This document shows, piece after piece, positions 25,881-33,542 of a DNA stretch of 64,000 bases (its first letter is position 1; each line of letters starts with the position of its first letter). The position numbers and the translations under genes were made by a program. Origin of the DNA: JARBUG01 sp035628915 (GTDB lineage Bacteria > Bacillota > Sulfobacillia > Symbiobacteriales > Symbiobacteriaceae); the NCBI GenBank assembly GCA_035628915.1, contig DASPIW010000030.1, positions 59,214 to 123,213 on the forward strand, given 5' to 3'. A model generated the notes under the pieces. The model worked only from the letters and a program-made list of their open reading frames with translations. It was not told the origin of the DNA and made no database searches.

Positions 25881-26143
25881 GGCCCTATGGCAAGCCTTTC
25901 GACTGCGCAGGCATCCCTTTCGGGGCCTAAAGGGAAGCCTTTCGACTCCTCAAGCTTCCCTTTCATGGGCCCAAGGTTAGCCTTTCGACTGGCCAAGTTT
26001 CCCTTTCATGGCCCTGAGGTGACCCTTACGACTGGCCAAGGTTTCCTTATCGGGACCCTAAGGTAAGCTTTTCGACTCCCCAAGCTTCCCTTTCGTAGCC
26101 CTAAGGTTAGCCTTTCGACTGCGCAAGCTTTCGCATGGCAAGG
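25881..26143. repeat. 43-bp imperfect tandem repeat array, 5 full units plus partial ends
   Basis: Units start at 25894, 25937, 25980, 26023 (44 bp) and 26067; a partial sixth starts at 26110 and a half unit precedes the first. The core GCCTTTCGACT is identical in four of the six copies. A second conserved block is CAAGCTTCCCTTTC, and units end CCCTAAGGTTA. Adjacent blocks form hairpins, for example GGGAAGC (ending 25939) with GCTTCCC in unit 2. The array is non-coding and lies between the cobalamin riboswitch and the 3' end of the gene at 26171. Confidence 0.9.
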
Positions 26144-26170
26144 GCGCCCCCGGGGCGTCCTGGTGGTGAC

Positions 26171-26695
26171 TTAACTCTTTTCGGGTGCAGGAGGCTGGCT
26201 GGCCGCAGCAACGTCGTTGACCCGCTGCCGCTGGATGCGGTCGCCCAGGGGGACCACCAGCAGCGGCTTTGCATCGGGGTCGGTCATCGAAATGCCTTCG
26301 AACCAGAGCGTCGTGCCTTTCGGGGCGTCGATTCCCAGCATCTGCGCCAACTGTGCGAAGCTGAACTCGGCCTCAGTGCCGATCTCATTCCAGGTCAGTT
26401 TGGCAGCCCGCGGGTCAATTCGGTCGCAGGGGAGTACTTCCATAAAGGGGGTCCTGGCCAGGTCCGGCGGCAGGCTCGGAATCGCCCCCGGATTGCCCTT
26501 CAGGAAGAAGAGGCCGTACGGGAACGGGCTGGTGCCGGCGTGCGCTCCGTTCGCGCTGAGGATCCACTCGCAAAGTTCGGCAGTACACCGCGCCCGGTTG
26601 TCATCGTTAACCGAGAAGCCCATGCTTTTGTAGCGGCTATCCCGCACCTTAGAGAGATCCATCAGCCGGTCCAGGCGCCCGGAAAGATCAGGCAT
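26171..26695 (-). CDS. uncharacterised protein
   Basis: About 174 residues with no signal peptide, membrane helix or family I recognise. It is rich in acidic and Pro residues, with segments FSVNDDNRARCTAELCEWIL, FFLKGNPGAIPSLPPD and LWFEGISMTDPDAKPLLVVP. The start is ATG at 26695, with AAAGGGG eight bases upstream; an ATG at 26701 is too close to that site. It appears monocistronic. The codon pattern is that of a real gene and no convincing competing frame exists. Confidence 0.6.
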   Translation of the reverse strand: MPDLSGRLDRLMDLSKVRDSRYKSMGFSVNDDNRARCTAELCEWILSANGAHAGTSPFPYGLFFLKGNPGAIPSLPPDLARTPFMEVLPCDRIDPRAAKLTWNEIGTEAEFSFAQLAQMLGIDAPKGTTLWFEGISMTDPDAKPLLVVPLGDRIQRQRVNDVAAASQPPAPEKS

Positions 26696-26737
26696 GCTCA
26701 TCGCCCCTTTGCATTGGTGTGGCAGTATATTTTGACG

Positions 26738-27337
26738 TTAAATATTCGAATCCTCCTTAACGGTGGAGATATTTCTGCTAATCTCTCTCCCAGCTAGGCT
26801 GCGCCCAGCCTGCAGGGCGTTGTGGTGACGCTCGGGCGCCATGGGCATGCGCTTCCGGTGATCTCGGAACGCGTTGAGCGCCAACAGCAGCAGTGTCGCC
26901 ACATAGGGAAGCATTAACGGAAAATGCGCCGGCACACCGGATTGCTGCAGGCGAAGCGACAGGCTCTCTGCTCCCCCGAACACAGCAGACAGGAGAATCA
27001 AGAGCCCGATCCACCCCATACCGGACAGCGATGTGTGAACGGTCATCAGTCCGGCCAACGCGCCAGCCAAAAAACAGCCTTCCTCGTCCCGATAGACGAC
27101 CGAGGCGATCTTTGGGTGGTCTATCGGCGCGTCAATAGAGACAAACTGCGCCTTCGGGTATGCATCGGCGGCTTTCATCATGGCGTCGATGCCCTCAAAC
27201 CCCATCACGAAAACCAGATCATGCTTCTGGGCAGCGTCGCGGAGCTGACTTGCTAAGTTCTCCGGCTTCAGTTGCCCCTCATACGTCGATAAACGATCAG
27301 AGACCGGTTCTTTGTGATCAAGCAGAACACCCCCCAT
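26738..27337 (-). pseudogene. chimeric remnant: BMP/PnrA-type nucleoside-binding protein fused to sugar/nucleoside ABC permease C-terminus
   Basis: The open frame encodes 199 residues from two different proteins. Residues 1-99 (KHDLVFVMGFEGIDAMMKAA, DEEGCFLAGALAGLMT) match the middle of a Bmp/PnrA (Med) nucleoside-binding lipoprotein, without its signal peptide. From about residue 105 (GWIGLLILLSAVFGGAESLS, PLMLPYVATLLLLALNAFRD) it reads as the C-terminus of a NupQ-like membrane permease. In intact operons the order is binding protein, ATPase, two permeases. A deletion of several kilobases removing everything between would give exactly this chimera. The frame has no ribosome binding site. A functional fusion is improbable. 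Confidence 0.8.
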
Positions 27338-27470
27338 AAAGCGATTCGCTAGTTGACAGGTATATTTGCCGTCGTTATTCTTGGGCTAATGTTAAGCATA
27401 CTCAGTATATCTGTGTAAAGAAAGTTACGGTAAGAGGAATCGAAATAGACGGGAGAATAATCACGCCCAT

Positions 27471-27734
27471 GTGGCTAATGACAGTTTTTTCTGTCATGTA
27501 AGAGCACAATTCGGTTGCGCGTTAGAGACACACCCGGTACGGCAGCTGTTTGAGGCCGGCGTCCGGATTCTTCCCGCTGACGACGATCCGACGACATTCC
27601 GCTGCAGCTTAACCGGCGAGTACCTCGTCCTACATAGGCGGTTCGGCTTCTCCGTGGCCGATTTGCAGCAGTGCACGCAATGGGCGTTGGAGCATGCGTT
27701 TGTTGACGAACCGGTTCGAGCCGCTCTGCGCTAG
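27471..27734 (+). pseudogene. add: adenosine deaminase C-terminal fragment
   Basis: The 87-residue frame contains LETHPVRQLFEAGVRI, DDDPTTFRCSLTGEYLVLHR and FGFSVADLQQCTQWALEHAF. These are the last blocks of adenosine deaminase, including the metal/catalytic Asp pair region (normally TDDP). The N-terminal about 250 residues with the zinc-binding HxH are absent, and no ribosome binding site precedes the frame. Next to the nucleoside transporter remnant, it marks a deleted nucleoside salvage locus. Confidence 0.82.
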
Positions 27735-27765
27735 CGGGTTCGCGATTCGATCGCCTTGTAAGCAA

Positions 27766-27807
27766 TGACAAAGCGGGCTACAAGGTGATAAACCCTGTAA
27801 CCCGCTT
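27766..27807 (-). terminator. terminator of tRNA-Leu
   Basis: On the minus strand, AAGCGGGTTACAGGG (27807-27793) pairs over 15 positions, two of them G-U, with CCTTGTAGCCCGCTT (27785-27771). TTTGT overlaps and follows the 3' arm. Confidence 0.75.
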
Positions 27808-27816
27808 CGCTCTAGT

Positions 27817-27901
<85 letters not shown>

Positions 27902-27954
27902 ATATTCTCGCAGCAGTCCAATGATAAGACCATGAGGCTCCAAAAGCAAGAACG

Positions 27955-27983
27955 CAAAAAACGGGCGCCGCACCGGCGCCCGT
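27955..27983 (-). terminator. terminator of divIC
   Basis: A 10-bp perfect stem, ACGGGCGCCG (27961-27970) with CGGCGCCCGT (27974-27983), is followed on the minus strand by TTTTTTGC. It lies directly after the divIC stop. Confidence 0.92.
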
Positions 27984-27986
27984 TTC

Positions 27987-28346
27987 CTAATGTCCCTTCT
28001 GGTACACGGTCTCGCCCGGATAAATGTAGCCCATCGACTTGGCCAGGTACTCCATGTACTGGTCGCTGGTCATCTGCTGGAGCTTATCGTCCAGCGCCTG
28101 CACCTGCCGCTGCTTCATACTCAGCTCTTGATCAAGCTGTGCAGCCCGCGCCCGGACCTCGGTGAGTTGCTTCTCCGTCTCGAAAAAGCTTCTGGCGCTG
28201 TATACTGAGAGCCCCGCCAGCACAAAAATTAGCGCGCCCGACAGCCAGTGCCGCCTCAGCAAATTGCGCTTTGGCCGGCGGACTGGTGCGGGCGCGGTGA
28301 AGTCATCTTGATGGAAGGCTTGTCGTCTTAGTCTAGCTGAGCTCAT
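27987..28346 (-). CDS. divIC: septum formation initiator DivIC/FtsB family
   Basis: A 119-residue single-pass membrane protein. A basic cytoplasmic N-terminus (RRPKRNLLRRH) precedes one transmembrane helix (WLSGALIFVLAGLSVYSA). An extracytoplasmic coiled coil rich in Glu, Gln and Lys (about residues 56-100) follows, then the DivIC C-terminal segment YLAKSMGYIYPGETVY. DivIC joins the FtsL-DivIB subcomplex at the division septum. Its position after yabP-yabQ is the conserved Bacillus order. The start overlaps the HTH gene stop by four bases. Confidence 0.92.
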   Translation of the reverse strand: MSSARLRRQAFHQDDFTAPAPVRRPKRNLLRRHWLSGALIFVLAGLSVYSARSFFETEKQLTEVRARAAQLDQELSMKQRQVQALDDKLQQMTSDQYMEYLAKSMGYIYPGETVYQKGH

Positions 28347-28576
28347 TCTTCTTCCTCCCTGTCAGCGGAGTCAAAGAGGCCGAGCGTATCGCCGGGCAGG
28401 ACAATCACGACCTGATACCCTTTGGATTTGGCTCGGTTGTACAAAGTCGCGACGGTGCCCTGCGCCAGGGAGAGGCGCTTCGCAACGGCTTCGTTGCTCA
28501 TGCCCATTTCCTTCAGAACGACGACCTGCCGTTCCCGGAAACTGAGCCTTTCGGCACCGCGAATTTCGATGTTCAC
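28343..28576 (-). CDS. small LuxR/GerE-type helix-turn-helix protein
   Basis: A 77-residue protein made almost entirely of a LuxR/sigma-region-4-like HTH: LSFRERQVVVLKEMGMSNEA, then VAKRLSLAQGTVATLYNRAK. A short acidic tail ends EEEE. The GTG start at 28576 lies about ten bases after AAGGCGG. It sits between yabQ and divIC and is coupled to divIC by a four-base overlap. Directly upstream is a phased array of 11-bp repeats (28598-28663) that could be its operator. Confidence 0.78.
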   Translation of the reverse strand: MNIEIRGAERLSFRERQVVVLKEMGMSNEAVAKRLSLAQGTVATLYNRAKSKGYQVVIVLPGDTLGLFDSADREEEE

Positions 28577-28597
28577 AGCTGCGACCCGCCTTTAATC

Positions 28598-28663
28598 CTT
28601 GTGCACAGTCTGTGGATATTCTGTGTACAACCTGAGTACATTCTGTGTACAAGATTGATACGG
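28598..28663 (-). repeat. helically phased 11-bp tandem repeats upstream of the HTH-divIC operon
   Basis: Five or six head-to-tail 11-bp units are visible on the plus strand: CTTGTGCACAG (28598), TCTGTGGATAT (28609), TCTGTGTACAA (28620), CCTGAGTACAT (28631), TCTGTGTACAA (28642) and a decayed GATTGATACGG (28653). On the minus strand each unit contains a DnaA-box-like nonamer (ATATCCACA, TTGTACACA twice, CTGTGCACA). They end about seven bases upstream of the ribosome binding site of the gene at 28576. Confidence 0.8.
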
Positions 28664-28764
28664 TTTTTATACGTTTCTCGGGAAACGCCGAAAATCCTTC
28701 TTGCGCGCTGCAAAAATCTACAGCCAAGCGCGCTGGAAGGATTGTCAGTCACTTTTGCCAGGCC

Positions 28765-29361
28765 TTATCGACGTTTCGGCGGCCCCGGCGGGCCAAGCAG
28801 CCAGTGTCTCAGCCGCCGCTTCAGGCGGCGCTTTGCTAACAGATAGTGGAGCTTCATGAAGCGGTAGGGTCCATTCAGCGGCGTCAGCAGCCACTCGCCG
28901 AGCCGATCGAGGAGCTGCCAGAGCCACTGGCCCAGCGCCACGAACCACCGCGCGAGGGTTCGGGCGCCGGCCCACGCCATCCCTGCTATCCACAGCACCG
29001 GTGCTACGACGAGGCGCATGATCAGCACGGCGATCAGGTCAGCGATCCACTCCAACGTGTGGATTACCAGCCGGTAGAGCGCCTGGACGATCGGGCTTGC
29101 CAGCCAGTAGTACAGACCGATCCCGAGCAGTAACGCGATCACCACGTAGAACCGAATCTCACCCCAGTTGCCGAAGAACAGGGCGCTCGAAAGCGCCAGC
29201 GTGGCCACGCTCCAGAACAGCAGGTCCGCTGCTGCTGCCACGAGAACGTTGGGGCGATAGTGGCCGCGGGCCACCCTCAGCAGGTCAAAGAGCGTGCCCA
29301 GTACGGCCCCGCACAGCACATTCATGAAAAAGCCATAGAACTGCAGGTCCAGCCGCTGCAA
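28765..29361 (-). CDS. yabQ: spore cortex biosynthesis membrane protein YabQ
   Basis: A 198-residue YabQ-family protein, needed for spore cortex formation in B. subtilis. The TTG start at 29361 follows GGAGGAGG; the protein opens LQRLDLQFYGFFMNVLCGAV. Several hydrophobic helices follow (VLVAAAADLLFWSVATLALS, FYVVIALLLGIGLYYWL). The C-terminus is long, amphipathic and Arg-rich. It is longer than typical YabQ at the C-terminal end. A much longer frame to 29574 begins with unconserved sequence. Confidence 0.85.
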   Translation of the reverse strand: MQRLDLQFYGFFMNVLCGAVLGTLFDLLRVARGHYRPNVLVAAAADLLFWSVATLALSSALFFGNWGEIRFYVVIALLLGIGLYYWLASPIVQALYRLVIHTLEWIADLIAVLIMRLVVAPVLWIAGMAWAGARTLARWFVALGQWLWQLLDRLGEWLLTPLNGPYRFMKLHYLLAKRRLKRRLRHWLLGPPGPPKRR

Positions 29362-29610
29362 GACTCGTCCTCCTCCCGGCACCCCAGGCGCCTCAGGAGA
29401 AAGGTATGCGACAAGCCCTGCGGACAGACCCGGCGAATCGAGCCAGTCCGTTTGCAGGGCCGCTGAGCAGAGCGGCCAACTTAACGGATTGTCGCCATTC
29501 GCTGGCCCTACTTTCTTCGCGGTGTGTGCGCGAATTCCTCCGCGTAAACCGCGAAAAAGCACGGGAAAAAGCACCCCGTGCCCAACTACAAAACTTGTAC
29601 AAAATCCACG

Positions 29611-29952
29611 CTACCGCAGGAGCCGTTCCAGGAAACTTCTGGTCCGCCCCTGCTTCCCCCCGCGCCGGGGCGTCGAGTACACCAGCGAATTGACATACCC
29701 CTCCACGGCGAAGCGGCCCGTCTCCAAATCCAGCTGCTTAATGTTCAAGTCCGCTCCCTTGAGCGTGAGCGTCCCGAGGTGTGTCTCCATAATGATCTGC
29801 TCATCGTCATAGCTCTCGACGGCGATCACGCCGGTAACGGTCATCTGCTCGCGGTCCGTCATCTGCAGGCCGTGCCGCCCCTGGGCGCCCCCGGGGCCGG
29901 CGCCCGGCATGGACAGGGTATGTACCTCCCTGCGGTCAGTCTTGTTATCCAT
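29611..29952 (-). CDS. yabP: sporulation protein YabP
   Basis: A 113-residue YabP/YqfC-family protein. The conserved core is MTVTGVIAVESYDDEQIIME, then TLTLKGADLNIKQLDLETGR and VEGYVNSLVYS. The first about 30 residues are polar and Gly/Arg-rich. ATG at 29952 lies 12 bases after AGGAGG. It pairs with yabQ as in other endospore formers, but the two are separated by 250 bases here. That gap contains only a short hairpin (29559-29581). Confidence 0.9.
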   Translation of the reverse strand: MDNKTDRREVHTLSMPGAGPGGAQGRHGLQMTDREQMTVTGVIAVESYDDEQIIMETHLGTLTLKGADLNIKQLDLETGRFAVEGYVNSLVYSTPRRGGKQGRTRSFLERLLR

Positions 29953-30359
29953 ACCTCGGGAATACCTCCTCACGACGGGGTGGACCATCCCATGCCTATT
30001 CTCTTCCTGAAGTGGGTATGAGTGTTTCACAGAATCTCGCTCGCTCGTATCGAACTTTTCGGCCGCATCCACACGTATTGGGGTATAAGTACACCGTTCC
30101 CCGATCCGTAATTTCATCGATAAATGTTCCTGGAAATCTTGCGATATCAGAAGGGTTGGTGGGCAGTCTCGGCGAATCCCTCAATAATCCAAATGCAAGA
30201 TATTTACTCTGTTTACGGTTAATGTGTTATCACATGGTGACAACTACCGCCGATTCGCTTTCCTTGTCGACCCACATGGATTCCGAGCCGTCTCGGAGTG
30301 CCTGTCGGGTCGATTTTTGCCCCAAGCGAGTGAAGACGAACCCAGGAGGAGGCGGTCCG
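29953..30359. other. divergent control region between yabP and prkA
   Basis: This 407-base region separates minus-strand yabP from plus-strand prkA. Its right half (30180-30240) is AT-rich and contains the inverted repeat ATGTG-N4-CACAT (30222-30235), a possible operator or part of a sporulation promoter. AGGAGGAGG at 30344-30352 is the prkA ribosome binding site. A continuous plus-strand frame runs through from 30012 but has no ribosome binding site of its own. Confidence 0.45.
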
Positions 30360-32273
30360 ATGCATAGTCTCTTGAAGCGCTTGGAAGAGCACCGGCTGAG
30401 CGAAAGCAAGCTGACCTGGGAGGGAACCTTCGCCGACTACCTGGAGCTGGTTGCGAAGAACCCCCACATCGCACAGTTCGCCCATGCCCGCATCTACCAC
30501 ATGATCGTGTCTGCCGGTGTCAAAGAGGTTAACGGTGTTCGTCGCTACAACTTCTTCGAGAAGGAACTGTTCGGCCTGGACAAGTCCCTGGAGCGACTGG
30601 TGGAGGAGTACTTCCACCCCGCAGCCCGCCGGCTTGATGTTCGCAAGCGCATTCTCCTGCTCATGGGCCCCGTGAGCGGCGGCAAGTCCACCCTGGTCAT
30701 GATGCTCAAGCGTGGCCTCGAAGCGTTCAGCCGCACCGAAGCCGGCGCCCTGTACGGCATCAAAGGCTGCCCGATGCACGAAGAGCCCCTGCACCTGATT
30801 CCCAAGGAACTCCGGGCCGAAGTCGAACGGGAGTTGGGGGTTGTCATCGAAGGTGAACTCTGCCCTTCCTGCCGCATGATGCTCCGGGAGCAGTACAACG
30901 GCCAGGTCGAGAAGGTGCCCGTGGAACGGGTTGTCCTCTCGGAATCGGAACGGGTGGGCATCGGCACCTTCAGCCCGTCCGACCCGAAGTCGCAGGACAT
31001 TGCCGACCTGACCGGCTCCATCGACTTCTCGACCATCGGCGAATACGGCTCCGAGTCCGACCCGCGGGCCTACCGGTTCGACGGCGAACTGAACAAGGCC
31101 AACCGGGGCATCATGGAGTTCCAGGAGATGCTGAAGCTGGACGAAAAGTTCCTCTGGAACCTGCTCAGCCTCAGCCAGGAAGGCAACTTCAAGGCCGGCC
31201 GCTTCGCCCTGATCTCCGCGGACGAAATGGTCGTCGCCCACACCAACGAAACCGAGTACCGGCAGTTCATTTCCAATAAGAAGAACGAGGCCCTCCAGAG
31301 CCGCATCATCGTCATGCCCGTGCCGTACAACCTGAAGGTCAGCGAAGAGGTCAAGATCTACGAGAAGCTGATCGGCCAGTCCGACTCCGGCCACGTCCAC
31401 ATCGCCCCGCACGCCCTCTTCTCGGCGGCGGTCTTCAGCGTCATGAGCCGCCTGAAGGACTCCAAGAAAGCGGGCATGGACCCGGTCAAGAAAATGAAGC
31501 TGTATGACGGCGTGGAAGTCGAAGGCTTCAAGCTGAAGGACGTCTACGAGCTCCAGCAGGAGTTCGAGGGAATTGAGGGCATGAGCGGTGTCGACCCCCG
31601 GTACGTCATCAACCGCATCTCCTCGGCGATCATCCAGAAGGGCGAAAACAGCGAGAAGTCCTGCATCAACGCCCTGGACGTTCTGCGGGCCCTCAAGGAC
31701 GGACTGGACCAGCACCCCTCCATCACCAAGGAAGAACGGGAACGGCTGATGATGTTCATCGCCCTGGCCCGTCAGGAGTACGACGAGCTGGCCAAGAAAG
31801 AAGTCCAGAAGGCGTTTGTTTACTCCTACGAGGAGAGCGCCCGCAACCTGCTCAGCAACTACCTCGACAACGTCGAGAACTACTGCAACGGCACCAAAAT
31901 CAAGGATCCCATCACCGATGAACTGCACGACCCCGACGAGAAGCTGATGCGCTCCATCGAAGAGCAGATTGGCGTCTCCGAAAACGCCAAGAAGGCTTTC
32001 CGTGAGGAGATCATGATCCGCATCTCCACCTATGCCCGCCGCGGCATGTCCTTTGAGTACCACAGCCACGAGCGGCTCAAGGAAGCCATCGAAAAGAAGC
32101 TGTTCGCCGACCTCAAGGACGTCGTCAAGATCACCACGTCCGCCAAGACCCCCGACGCTGAGCAGTTGCGCAGGATCAACGAGGTCGTCGCCCGCCTGAT
32201 GAAGGAGCACGGCTATTGTGCCTCCTGCGCCAACGAGCTGCTCCGGTATACGGGCTCCCTGCTCAATCGGTAG
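30360..32273 (+). CDS. prkA: PrkA-family serine protein kinase / AAA+ ATPase
   Basis: A 637-residue PrkA protein. The N-terminal AAA+ domain has Walker A GPVSGGKSTLVMMLKRGLE (about residue 102) and conserved GCPMHEEPLHLIP and CPSCRMML segments. The C-terminal PrkA kinase-like domain follows. In B. subtilis PrkA localises to the inner spore coat and affects sporulation; enterobacterial YeaG acts in nutrient stress. ATG at 30360 is used, seven bases after GGAGGAGG. It heads the conserved prkA-yhbH-spoVR cassette. Confidence 0.95.
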   Translation: MHSLLKRLEEHRLSESKLTWEGTFADYLELVAKNPHIAQFAHARIYHMIVSAGVKEVNGVRRYNFFEKELFGLDKSLERLVEEYFHPAARRLDVRKRILLLMGPVSGGKSTLVMMLKRGLEAFSRTEAGALYGIKGCPMHEEPLHLIPKELRAEVERELGVVIEGELCPSCRMMLREQYNGQVEKVPVERVVLSESERVGIGTFSPSDPKSQDIADLTGSIDFSTIGEYGSESDPRAYRFDGELNKANRGIMEFQEMLKLDEKFLWNLLSLSQEGNFKAGRFALISADEMVVAHTNETEYRQFISNKKNEALQSRIIVMPVPYNLKVSEEVKIYEKLIGQSDSGHVHIAPHALFSAAVFSVMSRLKDSKKAGMDPVKKMKLYDGVEVEGFKLKDVYELQQEFEGIEGMSGVDPRYVINRISSAIIQKGENSEKSCINALDVLRALKDGLDQHPSITKEERERLMMFIALARQEYDELAKKEVQKAFVYSYEESARNLLSNYLDNVENYCNGTKIKDPITDELHDPDEKLMRSIEEQIGVSENAKKAFREEIMIRISTYARRGMSFEYHSHERLKEAIEKKLFADLKDVVKITTSAKTPDAEQLRRINEVVARLMKEHGYCASCANELLRYTGSLLNR

Positions 32274-32282
32274 CGTTCTGCA

Positions 32283-32319
32283 CGGGGCGGGTAGGCACGA
32301 AGCGCGGCCGCCCGCCCCG
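32283..32319 (+). other. intercistronic hairpin between prkA and yhbH
   Basis: CGGGGCGGG (32283-32291) pairs with CCCGCCCCG (32311-32319). No T-run follows. It may protect the prkA mRNA or partly attenuate downstream genes. Confidence 0.55.
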
Positions 32320-32348
32320 CAACGCCTCTAGCAAGGAGGGACGGTCAG

Positions 32349-33539
32349 ATGGGATCTAGTCGGTTCAGCATCTCCAGGGAGGACTGGTCCCTGCACCGCC
32401 AGGGGCAGATGGATCAGGAACGGCATTTGGAGAAAGTGCGCGAGGCGATCAAGAAAAACCTCCCGGACATCATCAGCGACGAATCGATCATCACCAGTGA
32501 TGGCAAGCGCATGGTGAAGGTGCCGATCCGCTCGCTGAACGAATACCGCTTCCGTTACAACTGGGACAAGCAAGAGCGGGCCGGGCAGGGGAACGGCAGC
32601 AGCCAGGAGGGTCAGGTGATCGCCAAGGACGGCTCGGCGCAGCAAAAGGGGCCGGGTAAGGGCAAAGGCGCCGGTGAGGATGAGGGCGAGGACTACTACG
32701 AGGCGATGATGTCGGTGGACGAGCTGGGGAACCTCATTTTTGAGGACCTCGGCCTGCCGCACCTCGACCCGAAAAAGCAGCCTGACCTGACGGCCAGGAA
32801 GTATCAGTGGGAAGACGTGCGCAAGACGGGCCTGCAGGCCAACATCGACAAGAAGCGGACGATCATGGAGGCCATGAAGCGCAACCTCCTGCATGGGAAG
32901 GCGCCCCTGGAGGGCTTCACCCGGCAGGACCTCCGCTACAAGACGTGGGAGGAGAAGTACGAGCCGCAGACGAGCGCCGTCGTCCTCGCGATGATGGACA
33001 CCTCCGGCTCCATGGGCGAGTTCGAGAAGTACATCGCCCGCGGCTTCTTCTTCTGGATGGTCCGGTTCCTGCGCACCAAGTACGACAACGTGATCATCCA
33101 CTTCCTTGCCCACTCCACCGAGGCCAAGGAGGTCACGGAGGAAGAGTTCTTCACGAAGGGCGAGAGCGGCGGTACCCGCTGCTCCTCCGTCTATGACCTG
33201 GCGTTGCGGATCATCAACGAGAAGTACCCGCCAACTCTGTACAACCTCTACCCCTTCCATTTCAGCGACGGGGACAACCTCTCGTCGGACAACCCCAAGT
33301 CCGTGGAACTGGTGAACAAGCTGTTGGAGGTGTGCGCCATGTTCGGCTATGGCGAAATCGACGCCACGGCTGGCGGGCCGGCCTACTACCGCAGCAGCAC
33401 CCTGCACGCCTTGTTCCAGCGCGAGGTCCACCATCCGCGGTTCACGCAGTGCATCATCAAGGACAAGTCCGAGGTCTTCAAGGCGCTGCGGACGTTCTTC
33501 GGGCCGGACGCGCTGCCGGCCATGCAGGGGGTGAGCTAA
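32349..33539 (+). CDS. yhbH: sporulation protein YhbH (DUF444, VWA-like)
   Basis: A 396-residue DUF444-family protein. A basic N-terminal region with an acidic/Gly-rich linker (GKGKGAGEDEGEDYYEAMM) precedes a von Willebrand A-like domain with the metal-site motif MMDTSGSMGEFEKYIARGFF and SGGTRCSSVYDLAL. ATG at 32349 follows AAGGAGGG. It is the constant partner of prkA and spoVR; it is likely a PrkA substrate or scaffold, which is inferred from gene order across bacteria. Confidence 0.93.
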   Translation: MGSSRFSISREDWSLHRQGQMDQERHLEKVREAIKKNLPDIISDESIITSDGKRMVKVPIRSLNEYRFRYNWDKQERAGQGNGSSQEGQVIAKDGSAQQKGPGKGKGAGEDEGEDYYEAMMSVDELGNLIFEDLGLPHLDPKKQPDLTARKYQWEDVRKTGLQANIDKKRTIMEAMKRNLLHGKAPLEGFTRQDLRYKTWEEKYEPQTSAVVLAMMDTSGSMGEFEKYIARGFFFWMVRFLRTKYDNVIIHFLAHSTEAKEVTEEEFFTKGESGGTRCSSVYDLALRIINEKYPPTLYNLYPFHFSDGDNLSSDNPKSVELVNKLLEVCAMFGYGEIDATAGGPAYYRSSTLHALFQREVHHPRFTQCIIKDKSEVFKALRTFFGPDALPAMQGVS

Positions 33540-33542
33540 TTC

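Noticed and set aside
25881..26143. CRISPR array
   Set aside because: The 43-bp units are contiguous with no unique spacers, repeats are imperfect and no cas genes are present.
28598..28663. Chromosomal replication origin
   Set aside because: DnaA-box-like units are few and imperfect, dnaA/dnaN are not in the window and no extended AT-rich unwinding region is seen; a regulatory cluster is more likely.
30222..30235. CRP site upstream of prkA (ATGTG-N4-CACAT)
   Set aside because: Half-site spacing is two bases short of TGTGA-N6-TCACA; kept only as an unassigned inverted repeat.
30219..32210. 663-codon minus-strand frame opposite prkA
   Set aside because: Antisense to a textbook PrkA sequence; no start signals.
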